This document shows positions 27,092-36,026 of a DNA stretch of 64,000 nucleotides, one piece after another (the stretch's first letter is position 1; each line of letters opens with the position of its first letter). Source of the stretch: Desulfocarbo indianensis. GTDB taxonomy: Bacteria > Desulfobacterota > Desulfarculia > Desulfarculales > Desulfarculaceae. A program made the translations under genes and the position numbers. Under the pieces are notes generated by a model that did no database searches, was not told the DNA's origin, and worked only from the letters and a program-made list of their open reading frames with translations. The stretch covers positions 87,230-151,229 of the forward strand of contig LBMP01000008.1 of assembly GCA_001184205.1 (NCBI GenBank). Direction: 5' to 3'.

Positions 27092-28624
27092 ATGGACCGC
27101 AACCAGTTCTTTAAAGAGGCCATAATGCGCATCTCCGGCAGCATGGAGATAGAAAAGGCGCTTTACGAATCATACCGTTACCTCAAGGAATTCATGCCGT
27201 TGGATAATCTGATGCTCATGCATCCCGATTTCGATGGGTGTTTCATGCGCGTGGTGGCCACGGCCAACGAAGATGGCGGGTATTTGGACAACCGGCGATG
27301 GGAGTTGCCTCCCCAGGTGATGAGTGAGATTCGGGCCAACCAAGTGCCGGAAGTAATGTTGATAAACCAGCCGGAAGCCCATTTTATAGCCAAACACTCC
27401 CTGGCGCTGGGCTCGGCCGGCTCATCAATTATCGTGGTGAGACTCTTGGTGGATAATAAACTGGTGGGTTCGCTCATTTTTCAAGTATCGGGCAACAATC
27501 GTTACGCTCCCCAACATGCGGAATTGGTGGCTTCCTTGCGCGAGCCCTTTGCCATCGCCTTATCCAACACCTTGCGCTATCAGGAACTGCTTTCCCTCAA
27601 AGAGCGCTTGGCAGATGACAGCCGTTTTTTCCAAGACGAATTGAGAAAGATGACGGCCGGCGGACAAATCGTGGGCGCGGAGTACGGCTTGAAAGGCGTG
27701 ATGGATATGGTGCGGCAAGTAGCGCCACTTGACAGCCCGGTATTGCTGTTGGGCGAGACCGGCACGGGTAAGGAAGTGATCGCCGGAGCGCTGCATAGCC
27801 TCTCCAACCACCGGCAAGGCCCGTTCGTCCGGATCAATTGCGGAGCCATAGCGCCCAGTCTGCTGGACAGCGAACTTTTCGGTTATGAAAAAGGTGCCTT
27901 CACCGGCGCCATCGCCACCAAGCGCGGTTTGTTCGAGCGCGCTGGGGAGGGAACCATTTTTCTGGACGAGGTCGGCGAACTTACCGGGGAAGCCCAAGTG
28001 CGTTTGTTGCGCGTGCTGCAAGAAAAAGAACTAGAGCGGGTGGGAGGCGACCGGGCCATTAAGGTGGGAGCCAGGGTCATCGCCGCCACCAACCGCGATT
28101 TGGAGGCCATGGTGGCGGAAGGGCTTTTCCGCAAGGACCTGTATTTCCGCCTAATGGTGTTTCCCATCCTATTGCCGCCGCTTCGTTTGCGGCGGCGCGA
28201 TATTCCAGCCCTGACCCATCATTTCATCCAGAAAAAGACCCGGCAGATGGGCCTCAAGCGAATCCCCGAATTGGCGCCAAGGGCTTTGGAGGACCTTATG
28301 GATTATGATTGGCCCGGCAATGTGCGCGAGCTGGAAAATGCGGTGGAAAGGGCCATTATTCTGAGCAGGGGAGGTCCACTGGTTCTCAACATGGATAGAC
28401 GCCCCTGGCCCACGACCGAAGCGCGCTCGCCTGAAGGACCAGAGCCTGCCGCTTGGACCTTGCGGGAAATGGAAGCGCGGCACATCCAAAAGGCGCTCAA
28501 GGCCTGCGGCGGCAAGGTTTCCGGCCGGGGAGGCGCGGCCGAGTTGTTGGACATGCATCCTTCCACTCTGCGGGCCAAGATGCGCAAGCTCCGCATACCT
28601 TTTGGCAGGAAAGGCCTGGGATAG
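27092..28624 (+). CDS. Sigma-54-dependent transcriptional activator with GAF-like sensor
   Basis: A 510-residue enhancer-binding protein. The N-terminal GAF-like sensor (about 1-175) is followed by a short linker and an AAA+ domain with Walker A GETGTGKEV (about 223), the sigma-54 contact loop GAFTGAIATKRG, Walker B GTIFLDEVGEL and the arginine-finger region. A Fis-type helix-turn-helix lies at the C-terminus (KVSGRGGAAELLDMHPSTLRAKMRKL). It activates sigma-54 promoters on binding a small effector. The ATG at 27092 is preferred; an earlier ATG at 27008 has no ribosome site. No target operon is obvious next to it, so its regulon is unknown. Confidence 0.88.
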   Translation: MDRNQFFKEAIMRISGSMEIEKALYESYRYLKEFMPLDNLMLMHPDFDGCFMRVVATANEDGGYLDNRRWELPPQVMSEIRANQVPEVMLINQPEAHFIAKHSLALGSAGSSIIVVRLLVDNKLVGSLIFQVSGNNRYAPQHAELVASLREPFAIALSNTLRYQELLSLKERLADDSRFFQDELRKMTAGGQIVGAEYGLKGVMDMVRQVAPLDSPVLLLGETGTGKEVIAGALHSLSNHRQGPFVRINCGAIAPSLLDSELFGYEKGAFTGAIATKRGLFERAGEGTIFLDEVGELTGEAQVRLLRVLQEKELERVGGDRAIKVGARVIAATNRDLEAMVAEGLFRKDLYFRLMVFPILLPPLRLRRRDIPALTHHFIQKKTRQMGLKRIPELAPRALEDLMDYDWPGNVRELENAVERAIILSRGGPLVLNMDRRPWPTTEARSPEGPEPAAWTLREMEARHIQKALKACGGKVSGRGGAAELLDMHPSTLRAKMRKLRIPFGRKGLG

Positions 28625-28641
28625 CTTTCGGAGAGCGGATC

Positions 28642-28671
28642 AAAAAAGAGAGCCCGGCTTTAACCGGGCTC
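28642..28671 (-). terminator. Intrinsic terminator of the EF-G-like gene
   Basis: A perfect 8-bp stem (GAGCCCGG/CCGGGCTC, 6-base loop) reads on the minus strand into TCTTTTTT. It lies in the convergent gap and could also stop transcripts of the sigma-54 activator. Confidence 0.85.
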
Positions 28672-28702
28672 CCTGGTCATTGGCAATGAGCGGGAGGGCT
28701 TT

Positions 28703-30787
28703 TTAGGCGCCTTCCTCCCTGGCCTTTTGATAGGCTTCCACGATCTTGGCCTGCACGTCGCCGGGCACTTCCTCGTAGTGGTCCAGCGCCATGCTGAAAG
28801 CGCCGCGGCCGCCGGTCATGGAGGTAAGCTCGGGCTGATAGGTGAGCACCTCGGACATGGGCACCATGGCGTTGACCACCTGCAAGCTGCCCTTGGCCTC
28901 CATGCCCAGCACCCGGCCGCGCCGGCCCGAGATGTCGCCCATGACGTCGCCCATGAATTCCTCGGGCACGATGACCGTGAGCTTCATGATGGGCTCCAGG
29001 AGGGTGGGCTTGCACTGGGCCGCGCCCTTTTTAAAGCCCATGGAGCCGGCCACCTTGAAGGCCATTTCCGAGGAGTCCACCGGGTGGAACGAACCGTCCA
29101 CCAGGCGCACCTTCACGTCCACTATGGGATAGCCGGCCAGCACGCCGCCCTGCAGGGCTTCCTCGATGCCCTTATCCACGGCCGGGATGTACTGGCGGGG
29201 AATGGCGCCGCCCACGATCTCGTCCACGAACACATAACCCTCCCCGGCCTCGGCCGGGGAAATCTCCAGCCAGGTGTCGCCGAACTGGCCGCGGCCGCCG
29301 GTCTGCTTCTTGTAGCGCCCCTGCACCCGCACCGAGCCCTTGATGGTTTCGCGGTAGGGCACCTTGGGCGTCTTGAGGTTGACTTCCACGCCGAATTTGC
29401 GCTTCAGGCGCTCCAGGGTGGTTTCGATGTGCACCGAGCCCATGCCGGAAAGCAGGGCCTCGTTGGTCTGGGGATCGCGGTCCAGGCGCAGGGTGGGGTC
29501 TTCTTCCAGAAGCTTGTTGATGCCGGCGAAGACCTTTTCCTCGTCGCCTTTTTCTTTGGCCTCGATGGCGTAGGAGATGACCGCGGGCAGCGGCTCTATG
29601 GGGCTCAGCGTGATGGGCTTGGCCGGGTCGCACAGGGTGTCGCCGGTCTTGGTCTCCTTGAGCTTGGGAATGGCCACCAGGTCGCCGGGCTCCGCCTCGG
29701 AGAGGGTCTTTTGGTTTTTGCCGGTCATCTGCAATATCTGGCCGAAGCGTTCCTTGGCGTCGCGGTTGGGGTTGAAGGGCTGCATGTCGCTCTTCAAGGT
29801 GCCGGAGAAAACCCTGACCATGGAAAGCTGGCCGGCGAAGGGATCGGTCACCGTCTTGAAAACCAGGGCCGCCAGAGGGCCGGCGGGATCGGCGGCGCGC
29901 TCTTCTTCCTCTTTGGTCTTGGGGTTGATTCCGGAGACCGGCTTGGCCTCGGCCGGGGAGGGCAGGAGCTGGTTGATGAGGTCCATGATGGGCTGGGAGC
30001 CGACGTTGAACAGGGCGGCGCACATGGCCACCGGGCAGAAGATGCCCTCGCGCACGCCCTTGGCCAGGGCGGCGTACAGCTCCTCGGGCTTCAGTTCCTC
30101 GCCTTCCAGATAGCGTTCCACCAGGCTGTCGTCGGCCTCGGCGATGTCCTCGATCATGGTCTCGCGGGCGGCTTCCACCTCGTCGGCCAGGTCGGCGGGA
30201 ACCTCGCCGGCGGTCATCTGGCCGGAGCCGTCCTTGGGGAAGGTGTAGGACTTGCCAGAGAGAAGATCCACCACGCCGCTGAAGCTTTCGCCCTTGCCGA
30301 TGGGCACCTGCAGCCGGACCAGCTTGACGTCCAGCATGCCGCCGATCACTTCGAGGGCCTGATCCAAGTCCGCGCGGTCGCGGTCCATTTTATTGACCAG
30401 GATAATGGCGGGCAGGTCGTTTTGACGCACGAACTGCCACACTTTCTCGCCCTGCACCTTGACGCCGTCTATGGCGTCGGCCACCATCACCACGCCGTCC
30501 ACGGCCCGCAGGGCGGCGGCGGCGTCGGAGAGGAAGTTATCGTCGCCCGGAGTATCCACGAAATGCACGGTGTGCTTCTTGTGGGCGTAATGGCCGAAAG
30601 CCGAGCTTACGCTGCTGCCGCGCTTGGTTTCCTCGGGCTCGAAGTCGGTGGTGGCCGTCTGCTCGTCGACCTTGCCCAGGCGGTCGACGACCTTGGAATT
30701 GAACAGGAAGGTTTCGGCCAAGGATGTCTTGCCCGAGCCGCCGTGGCCGACCAGGGCAATGGTGCGGGTGAGTTTAATGTCACTCAT
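28703..30787 (-). CDS. Elongation factor G-like GTPase (EF-G2 type)
   Basis: A 694-residue translational GTPase. The G domain has G1 GHGGSGKTSLAE (residues 14-25) instead of the AHIDAGKTT of canonical EF-G, then VDTPGDDNF and NKMDRD. Domains II to V follow, with YRETIKGSV and the C-terminal GDVMGDISGRRGRVLG. The altered G1 loop is typical of the EF-G2-like paralogue group, whose members have weak or specialised roles in translation rather than replacing FusA. It is monocistronic with its own terminator and is not near str-operon ribosomal genes. Confidence 0.88.
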   Translation of the reverse strand: MSDIKLTRTIALVGHGGSGKTSLAETFLFNSKVVDRLGKVDEQTATTDFEPEETKRGSSVSSAFGHYAHKKHTVHFVDTPGDDNFLSDAAAALRAVDGVVMVADAIDGVKVQGEKVWQFVRQNDLPAIILVNKMDRDRADLDQALEVIGGMLDVKLVRLQVPIGKGESFSGVVDLLSGKSYTFPKDGSGQMTAGEVPADLADEVEAARETMIEDIAEADDSLVERYLEGEELKPEELYAALAKGVREGIFCPVAMCAALFNVGSQPIMDLINQLLPSPAEAKPVSGINPKTKEEEERAADPAGPLAALVFKTVTDPFAGQLSMVRVFSGTLKSDMQPFNPNRDAKERFGQILQMTGKNQKTLSEAEPGDLVAIPKLKETKTGDTLCDPAKPITLSPIEPLPAVISYAIEAKEKGDEEKVFAGINKLLEEDPTLRLDRDPQTNEALLSGMGSVHIETTLERLKRKFGVEVNLKTPKVPYRETIKGSVRVQGRYKKQTGGRGQFGDTWLEISPAEAGEGYVFVDEIVGGAIPRQYIPAVDKGIEEALQGGVLAGYPIVDVKVRLVDGSFHPVDSSEMAFKVAGSMGFKKGAAQCKPTLLEPIMKLTVIVPEEFMGDVMGDISGRRGRVLGMEAKGSLQVVNAMVPMSEVLTYQPELTSMTGGRGAFSMALDHYEEVPGDVQAKIVEAYQKAREEGA

Positions 30788-30886
30788 TTGTGGCTCCTGC
30801 GTGGAATCTACAAAAGTTTATTGAATCAACGGCCAAACTTAACCAAGGGACCCTGGCAAGTCAAGGGTTATTGCTCAATATCCGGC

Positions 30887-30915
30887 TTGACCCGCGGCAG
30901 GGCCGGCATTATAGT
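30887..30915 (+). promoter_or_regulatory. Sigma-70-type promoter of the marR-DUF169 operon
   Basis: TTGACC (30887-30892), a 17-bp spacer and TATAGT (30910-30915) make a near-consensus promoter 41 bp before the MarR ATG. The operator overlaps its -10. Confidence 0.75.
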
Positions 30916-30942
30916 TGTCATGGCAACGTTGCCATGGCAACT
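30913..30942. promoter_or_regulatory. Tandem palindromic MarR operator
   Basis: Two adjacent 14-bp palindromes, GTTGTCATGGCAAC and GTTGCCATGGCAAC, together make a near-perfect 30-bp inverted repeat over the -10 box and start site. This suggests cooperative autorepression by two MarR dimers. Confidence 0.75.
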
Positions 30943-30956
30943 AATGAGGTTTTATC

Positions 30957-31430
30957 ATGCGTTTCAGAGAAAACGACGTCTTTCCCTTGGACAACTCGCC
31001 GGGCTATCTGCTCAACCTGACGGTGCGGGAAATCAGCGTGCATTTGGCCAGGGCCTTCAAGGCAGGCGGCTTGGAGTTGACTCCCCAGCAATGGGCCTTA
31101 TTGGCCCGGCTCTGGGAGAAGGACGGCCAGCACCAGAACGAGCTGGCCGAAACCACCACCAAGGACCGGCACAACGTGGCCCGCATCCTGGCCCTGATGG
31201 AACGAAACGGGATGGTCGAGCGGCGCCCTGATCCGGACGACAGGCGTTTGCAGCGGGTTTATCTGACCGATTTGGGCAAATCCCTGCGGCCCAGGCTGAC
31301 GGCCATGGCGCTGGAGGTGTTGGAGCAGGCCTTCCAGGGCGTGAGCGACCAGGATGTGCGGCGCTTCAGGGGAATTTGCCGGCGGGTGATCGCCAACTCA
31401 AGTATCCACGCTTCAGCAAAGGAAGAATAA
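30957..31430 (+). CDS. MarR-family transcriptional regulator
   Basis: A 157-residue winged-helix regulator. The DNA-binding part reads LTPQQWALLARLWEKDGQHQNELAETTTKDRHNVARILALMERNGMVERRPDPDDRR (about 38-95), followed by the dimer helices. MarR proteins repress until a phenolic, oxidant or other ligand binds. A GAGG site precedes the ATG. The tandem palindrome upstream overlaps the promoter and is the probable own operator. The DUF169 gene follows after 3 bp and is therefore the regulated partner. No cysteine lies in the DNA-binding region, so thiol sensing is unlikely. Confidence 0.9.
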   Translation: MRFRENDVFPLDNSPGYLLNLTVREISVHLARAFKAGGLELTPQQWALLARLWEKDGQHQNELAETTTKDRHNVARILALMERNGMVERRPDPDDRRLQRVYLTDLGKSLRPRLTAMALEVLEQAFQGVSDQDVRRFRGICRRVIANSSIHASAKEE

Positions 31431-31433
31431 GGT

Positions 31434-32270
31434 ATGAGTCTTTACGATCCCGAGCGACTGGCCGGACTTAGCCAGGCCCTGGGCTACTCGGAAATGCCCA
31501 TGGCCATGTTCTATACCGACACCCCGCCCGACTCCGGTTTTTCGCCCAAACCCTGCGACCTGCCCACCAAGGAGGCCGAGGAGCGGGGCCAGATAGACTG
31601 GCAGGAGGTCAACCGCAATTTCTCATGCGTCATCGGGCATATCTGGCGGGCCCGCAAAAAGCATTCCTCGGCGTGGTTCAGCGCGGAGCGTTTCGGCTGC
31701 CCGGGCGGCGCTTTTTACCTGGGCTATCTCAAGCCCCAGAGCGACGCCATCTGCGCTTATGTTTCCTCGGGCATCCCCGGCGTTATGGAGGGCGAGCATT
31801 ACGTGGCCGACCCGCAAGCCTGCCGCCGACTTTTCGAGGAAATGGACCCCTTGCCGGCCGGGGGGGCCTATTGCGTGTTCAAGCCCTTGGATATGCTGGC
31901 CGAGGGTGAAAAGCCGGAGTTGGTCATGTTTTTCTCCCGTCCTGAAATCATGGGCGGGCTTCATTTTTTGGCCACCTATTTGACCAACGACCTGCACGCG
32001 ATTGCCACGCCCTTTGGCGCGGGTTGCACCTATCTGGTTACCTTTGCCCGCCAATTCGCCGCCAGGGGCGAGCGCAAGGCGGTGCTGGGCGGCTGGGACC
32101 CCTCCTGTCGCAAGTATTACAAAACCGATGAGCTGAGCTTCAGCGTGACCTGGCCGCTTTTCGAGGACATGCTGGCCCGCTGGCAGGAAAGCTTCCTCAC
32201 CAGGCAAGCCTGGCAGATCTGCCGGAAAAAGATAGCCCTCAGCAATAAAACCTGGGGGGAAGCGGAATAA
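31434..32270 (+). CDS. DUF169 domain protein
   Basis: A 278-residue cytosolic DUF169 protein. Family features include an N-terminal region beginning ALGYSEMPMAMFYTDTPPD, a Cys/Gly stretch CPGGAFYLGYL, KPELVMFFSRPEIMGGL, and FGAGCTYLVTFA. Several conserved Cys residues (for example in NFSCVIGH, GCPGG and GAGCTYL) suggest metal or cofactor binding, but the family has no assigned reaction. It is the only structural gene under the MarR regulator and probably responds to the same signal. Confidence 0.85.
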   Translation: MSLYDPERLAGLSQALGYSEMPMAMFYTDTPPDSGFSPKPCDLPTKEAEERGQIDWQEVNRNFSCVIGHIWRARKKHSSAWFSAERFGCPGGAFYLGYLKPQSDAICAYVSSGIPGVMEGEHYVADPQACRRLFEEMDPLPAGGAYCVFKPLDMLAEGEKPELVMFFSRPEIMGGLHFLATYLTNDLHAIATPFGAGCTYLVTFARQFAARGERKAVLGGWDPSCRKYYKTDELSFSVTWPLFEDMLARWQESFLTRQAWQICRKKIALSNKTWGEAE

Positions 32271-32303
32271 GGTTTTCCCGCCAGGGGTGTCGATGGGTTA
32301 TAT

Positions 32304-32328
32304 GGGCAGCGCCAGGATGGCGCTGCCC
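32304..32328 (+). terminator. Hairpin after DUF169, probable terminator
   Basis: GGGCAGCGCC and GGCGCTGCCC are perfect 10-bp arms around AGGAT. The stem is strong but followed only by TTGG, so it is a weak intrinsic terminator or a transcript-stabilising structure. Confidence 0.5.
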
Positions 32329-32566
32329 TTGGCATGCGGGCGGGAAGCGCCATTTTGCATAGCCGCCTCGCGGTTGGTTCGCTAATTGTAACGGCCAAAG
32401 ACCTTATAGACGCGCAGCAGCCATATCAGCCAATCCCTCTCCGCGGTCGGTCACCCATTGTTCCCTACCAAGGGCCGGCCCGGCCATTTCAACAAGTCAT
32501 TTCAACTTGATAAACACTTAGTTTGCGGGCTGCCGCGTGGCGCTCTCAAGCAACATTTACGACATT

Positions 32567-32593
32567 AATGTTTGCATTGTAATACAATGTTTG
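32567..32593. promoter_or_regulatory. AATGTTTG direct repeats upstream of the AraC regulator
   Basis: AATGTTTG occurs twice 19 bp apart (32567-32574 and 32586-32593). Between and overlapping them is a 13-bp palindrome ATTGTAATACAAT. AraC-family proteins often bind direct repeats spaced about two helical turns apart, so an autoregulatory site is plausible. Confidence 0.4.
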
Positions 32594-32642
32594 ATAAACT
32601 AAACAAAATGGGGGGGCGCTTCCACTGCCTGGGGTGAACATC

Positions 32643-33611
32643 ATGGTCTCGCTTGAAATGCGGGAAATAGCCGGCTCTTCTTCGTTTTGGATCAATGGAC
32701 AAGTTCAGCCGGTTGGATTGAATCCCAGTCACGGCTCCGGCTACCTGTCTGAGGTAATATCCTTTCAAAACGGCATCTCGGTAGTAATACAAGATTTCTC
32801 TTTATACGGCGATGGGAGAATCCGACTGTTTTCCGCCGAGGGGAACCCACCAGTTATAGCGTTTTGCAATGTTTTTTCAGGTGTCGAGCATGTTTCGTAC
32901 GCCAAGCCCAGGATTCCCTTGGGGGATGGGGGCTCCACCATAGAACTTCCTGAATACAAACCCGCTCTTTTCATGGAGGTGAAGAGCAACACTCCCATCC
33001 AGACGCTTATTATATGTCTGGAGCCTGCGGTTTTTGAAAATTTGACAGGAAAGAGCGTCAATGAATTGCTTGAGGAGGTGGACTTTCTTGACAGGAACGC
33101 CGCCGAACAAAGCGGGCCCGCCCGGTTGAAAAGCATAGATTTTGCCCAAAAGATATGCGGATACCAGGCCTTTGCTTCTTTTATCGATGACCCCCGCGAC
33201 ACGCTCTTTTTAGAGGCCAAGGCGCTTGAACTGGTTGCCTTGCAACTCAAACAGCTGGAACATTTGACGGGAAAAACACCTCAAAAACGGCCGATGCGTC
33301 ATAAGGTGGAAAAGATATTCTACGCTTGCGAGATTCTGAAAAAAGAGATGGTGGATCCACCGTCGGCCCGGGAGCTTGCCCGCAGAGCGGGACTCAATCA
33401 CAACCAGCTTGTTCAGGGATTCAGGGAGAAGTTCGGCCTGGGGCCCTTCGAATATCTGCGCATGATACGCCTGGAAAAAGCGCGCGACCTGATTGCCAGT
33501 CATGAATGCAATATTACCGAAGCCGCCTTCAGGGTAGGCTACTCCAGTCTAAGTCACTTCAGCAAAACCTTTCGGGAAGTATTCGGCAAAAATCCAAAAT
33601 CATGCGCCTAA
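32643..33611 (+). CDS. AraC-family regulator, PchR-like
   Basis: A 322-residue regulator. The N-terminal two-thirds is a poorly conserved sensor domain of the PchR/siderophore-regulator kind. The C-terminal 100 residues hold the double helix-turn-helix (ARELARRAGLNHNQLVQGFREKFG and ITEAAFRVGYSSLSHFSKTFREVFGKNP). PchR-type proteins activate siderophore uptake genes when the ferric siderophore is bound. The ATG at 32643 follows GGGGTGA at 5 bp. It is convergent with the seven-gene leftward cluster containing a TonB receptor and IrtAB-like exporters/importers, the likely target. Base composition is lower in G+C than the upstream core genes. Confidence 0.85.
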   Translation: MVSLEMREIAGSSSFWINGQVQPVGLNPSHGSGYLSEVISFQNGISVVIQDFSLYGDGRIRLFSAEGNPPVIAFCNVFSGVEHVSYAKPRIPLGDGGSTIELPEYKPALFMEVKSNTPIQTLIICLEPAVFENLTGKSVNELLEEVDFLDRNAAEQSGPARLKSIDFAQKICGYQAFASFIDDPRDTLFLEAKALELVALQLKQLEHLTGKTPQKRPMRHKVEKIFYACEILKKEMVDPPSARELARRAGLNHNQLVQGFREKFGLGPFEYLRMIRLEKARDLIASHECNITEAAFRVGYSSLSHFSKTFREVFGKNPKSCA

Positions 33612-33650
33612 CCTGTTCCGGAATTTTTTACGCCAAAGCCCAGGTTGGAC

Positions 33651-35228
33651 CTAAAAACTGTATCTGACGCGAATCGTGATGGAATCATTGTCGTCGAACT
33701 GGCCGTATTGCCCGGACTCGGGTCCGCCCAGCAACATAAGCGAGGCGGCCAGCAGAATATTATCCGTAAGATCGTATTCAGCATAAAGTTCGCAGGTAAA
33801 ACCCTCTCCAGACAGGGAGGATATACCACGCATGCCCGATTTCAGGGCGTCGTCCCAGAACAGATCATTGATCTCGTAGCTGAGGCCATGCTCGATACTA
33901 TCCATTACCAATCCGTCAACCTCGCCCGCGTCCCCCAGCGCGGTGCAGAAGTACTGCAGGTTGACGTACAGGTTGGTCCCAAAAGTCCGGTCCCAACCCA
34001 CCACCCCCTCCCACACCGAGCGCCTGACGTATCCCGGCAGGGATGTCATGCCTTGCAGCATGACGGGCAGGTCCGGCTTCAGGGACAATTCGCCCCGGAT
34101 GGTGGAGCGCTCCAGACCCTTGGCGAAGTTGAAACCCACCGCCGCGAAGCTGGGATGGATGGGAGTTATGCGCAGCTTGTCCTCCCCTTGCGCGGAGGCG
34201 CTCAGGCTTCGGGAAAACACCGGCGATTTCAGGTGGCCGTAATAGCCGATCAGGGCCAAATCCCAACCATAGAGAGTGCCCGCCAAGCGCGCGGCGAATT
34301 CAGCGTTCTGCAGCGACTGGCTCGGCTTCTCCTGATCATCTAGGATCAATCGACCCTGGGCTGCGGTTTGGCGCAGCAGCTTCAGCCCCCGGCCCTCCCA
34401 AGGAGAACCCGGCGCATTGAGTTGGTTCACTTGGGGGAAAGGAATCATGACGGCCTCTATGCTGGCCTCCTGCAAATTGCCAAAGGTGGGCAGAGGCAAT
34501 ATGCCGAGGCCCAGCAAGACCGGCAAACGAGAATCCGCCCGGCCGGTGGCCAGGGGATCGCGATGATCCAAAGGATTGATAAGGTCCAAGGGATTGATGC
34601 CGTCGCCAGTGCCTATCCGCAGCAGCTTGCGGCCCAGAATCAAATCGACGCCGTCGGTGTCAATGGTGAGAAACACCTCCTCGGCATAGAAATCCCAAAG
34701 CGGTACGTCATCGGACAGGCCCGAGGCCGCCGGGTCGGAATCCAGGGCGCCGGAGGCGAACAGCCTTAACCTATGGTTGCCTCCCGGCTCTTCGGCCGGG
34801 TAAAGTACCGCCTCGGATTCCAGCCAAAGACGCTGTCTAAGAGAAATCGCTTCCTGGTCTTTTATGCGCAGCCGGTCGCGGCTTTCCACATAGCCGTGCA
34901 GGCTGAAAAGTTCTGCGGGCGCGTTTCCCGCCTTTTTTTCACCGGGTTTTGGAGCAAGCAGAGACTGGGCCGCAAAGGGATCTTTACCCGGTGCGGTTGT
35001 GAAAGGATCTCCCTGAACCTGCGCAGGGGGAGGCGCCTGCTTTTTTCCGGCGAAAAAGTTATTCCCTTGAAGCGAGTAGCCGGAGGGGATGTTGCGCAGC
35101 TCGCTGGCCAAGGGATCGCCCGGCAGAGGTTTGCTTGGCGGGGCCTGCGTTTGGGCATGGGCCGCAACCGCATTCAATAACCACAAGAGCAACAAAATGG
35201 GCAGGCAGCGCCCGGCAAGAGAACGCAT
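33651..35228 (-). CDS. DUF1302-like outer-membrane beta-barrel protein
   Basis: A 525-residue exported protein. The signal peptide (about 1-25, LLNAVAAHAQ) is followed by a Pro-rich linker (about 28-95) and a long barrel-like domain (FSLHGYVESRDRLRIK, LGRKLLRIGTGDGINPLDLINP, repeated aromatic strands) ending in RYSF with the terminal Phe of outer-membrane proteins. The RIGTGDGINPLDLINPLD stretch resembles DUF1302/DUF1329-linked porin-like proteins. It starts 3 bp after the LolA-like gene and ends the cluster. Together with the LolA-like and MMPL genes it may form an envelope-spanning export route; the cargo is unknown. Confidence 0.7.
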   Translation of the reverse strand: MRSLAGRCLPILLLLWLLNAVAAHAQTQAPPSKPLPGDPLASELRNIPSGYSLQGNNFFAGKKQAPPPAQVQGDPFTTAPGKDPFAAQSLLAPKPGEKKAGNAPAELFSLHGYVESRDRLRIKDQEAISLRQRLWLESEAVLYPAEEPGGNHRLRLFASGALDSDPAASGLSDDVPLWDFYAEEVFLTIDTDGVDLILGRKLLRIGTGDGINPLDLINPLDHRDPLATGRADSRLPVLLGLGILPLPTFGNLQEASIEAVMIPFPQVNQLNAPGSPWEGRGLKLLRQTAAQGRLILDDQEKPSQSLQNAEFAARLAGTLYGWDLALIGYYGHLKSPVFSRSLSASAQGEDKLRITPIHPSFAAVGFNFAKGLERSTIRGELSLKPDLPVMLQGMTSLPGYVRRSVWEGVVGWDRTFGTNLYVNLQYFCTALGDAGEVDGLVMDSIEHGLSYEINDLFWDDALKSGMRGISSLSGEGFTCELYAEYDLTDNILLAASLMLLGGPESGQYGQFDDNDSITIRVRYSF

Positions 35229-35231
35229 GCG

Positions 35232-36014
35232 TTAGCGCTTCAAATTGCTTTGCAGAAAAAGGCCGTCATCCAGCCCTTGGTTGTAGGTGATCTCACTGCG
35301 CTGATACAGGGTACGGGTCTTGCGCCTGGGCGTTTCAATGATACTTTTGGTTATGGTCCATATGCCGTCGATCCGTTTAAAACCGCCGTGGGTGCCGATC
35401 TTCAAGAGCTTGCCGCGCTTGTCATAGTATTCAACCCGGCAGGGCAAATAGATGTCCTTGCGGATGTACTGCACCCGTTTGGAGTAGTTGGTGTCTCGTT
35501 TCAGCTCCGGACGAGGCACGGATTCGATCACATAGCAGTCCGCGCCATGCTGCTCTGCGCTGCCCTTCAGCGTGTGAATATCATCGTCGATGGCCCGGTC
35601 TTCTATATCCTCGTTGGCCAGGTCTGAGCGCATGAAAGCGCCTTTTTTGCCCCCTCCGCTGATCCGGCGCACCAGGCTTTCCGCGGGCAGGAACATCCAC
35701 ATGTCATCTTCTCTTTCCGGATCGTCATAAGACCAGGTCAGGTACGCGGTGCCGCGCACATCGGCGGGTTCGACAAAACGAATCAAGGTCCTCTCATCCT
35801 TGAGAGCGTCCCCGTAATTTTTTGTCATGTGCTCCATGCGTCTGATCAGCTTTGCATCGCCGCGTTCGATCACCATCACGGAGGACATGACCGCGTCCCG
35901 GCTATTGTCCACGGCATCGACTTTAAGCATGATTTCGCGGCCGGTATCCGCGGCCTGCGCGTTGCCTGCCAGAAGCAGGATTGCCAGCATTAGTATTGAA
36001 GCGCTCTTACGCAT
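35232..36014 (-). CDS. Outer-membrane lipoprotein-sorting (LolA-like) protein
   Basis: A 260-residue periplasmic protein. The signal peptide is residues 1-21 (LLLAGNAQA). The mature part matches the outer-membrane lipoprotein-sorting family: SVMVIERGDAKLIRRMEHM, LIRFVEPADVRGTAYLTWSY, DMWMFLPAESLVRRISGG, YLPCRVEYYDKRGKLLKIGT. These proteins have a LolA-like half-barrel and are repeatedly encoded beside MMPL/RND transporters, where they may carry a lipid. It follows the MMPL gene by 12 bp and precedes the barrel gene by 3 bp. Confidence 0.85.
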   Translation of the reverse strand: MRKSASILMLAILLLAGNAQAADTGREIMLKVDAVDNSRDAVMSSVMVIERGDAKLIRRMEHMTKNYGDALKDERTLIRFVEPADVRGTAYLTWSYDDPEREDDMWMFLPAESLVRRISGGGKKGAFMRSDLANEDIEDRAIDDDIHTLKGSAEQHGADCYVIESVPRPELKRDTNYSKRVQYIRKDIYLPCRVEYYDKRGKLLKIGTHGGFKRIDGIWTITKSIIETPRRKTRTLYQRSEITYNQGLDDGLFLQSNLKR

Positions 36015-36026
36015 GTTTTCCTCCGT

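Larger units (their letters stand above)
32271..32642. other. Intergenic region between DUF169 and the AraC gene
   Basis: No coding frame is convincing. It holds a hairpin after DUF169 (32304-32328) and a short A+T-rich promoter-like region with direct repeats before the AraC gene (32567-32593). Confidence 0.5.

Noticed and set aside
28727..31231. An 834-codon plus-strand frame antisense to the EF-G-like gene
   Set aside because: Composition (His/Gly/Leu repeats) is that of a shadow frame; the minus-strand GTPase motifs are unambiguous.
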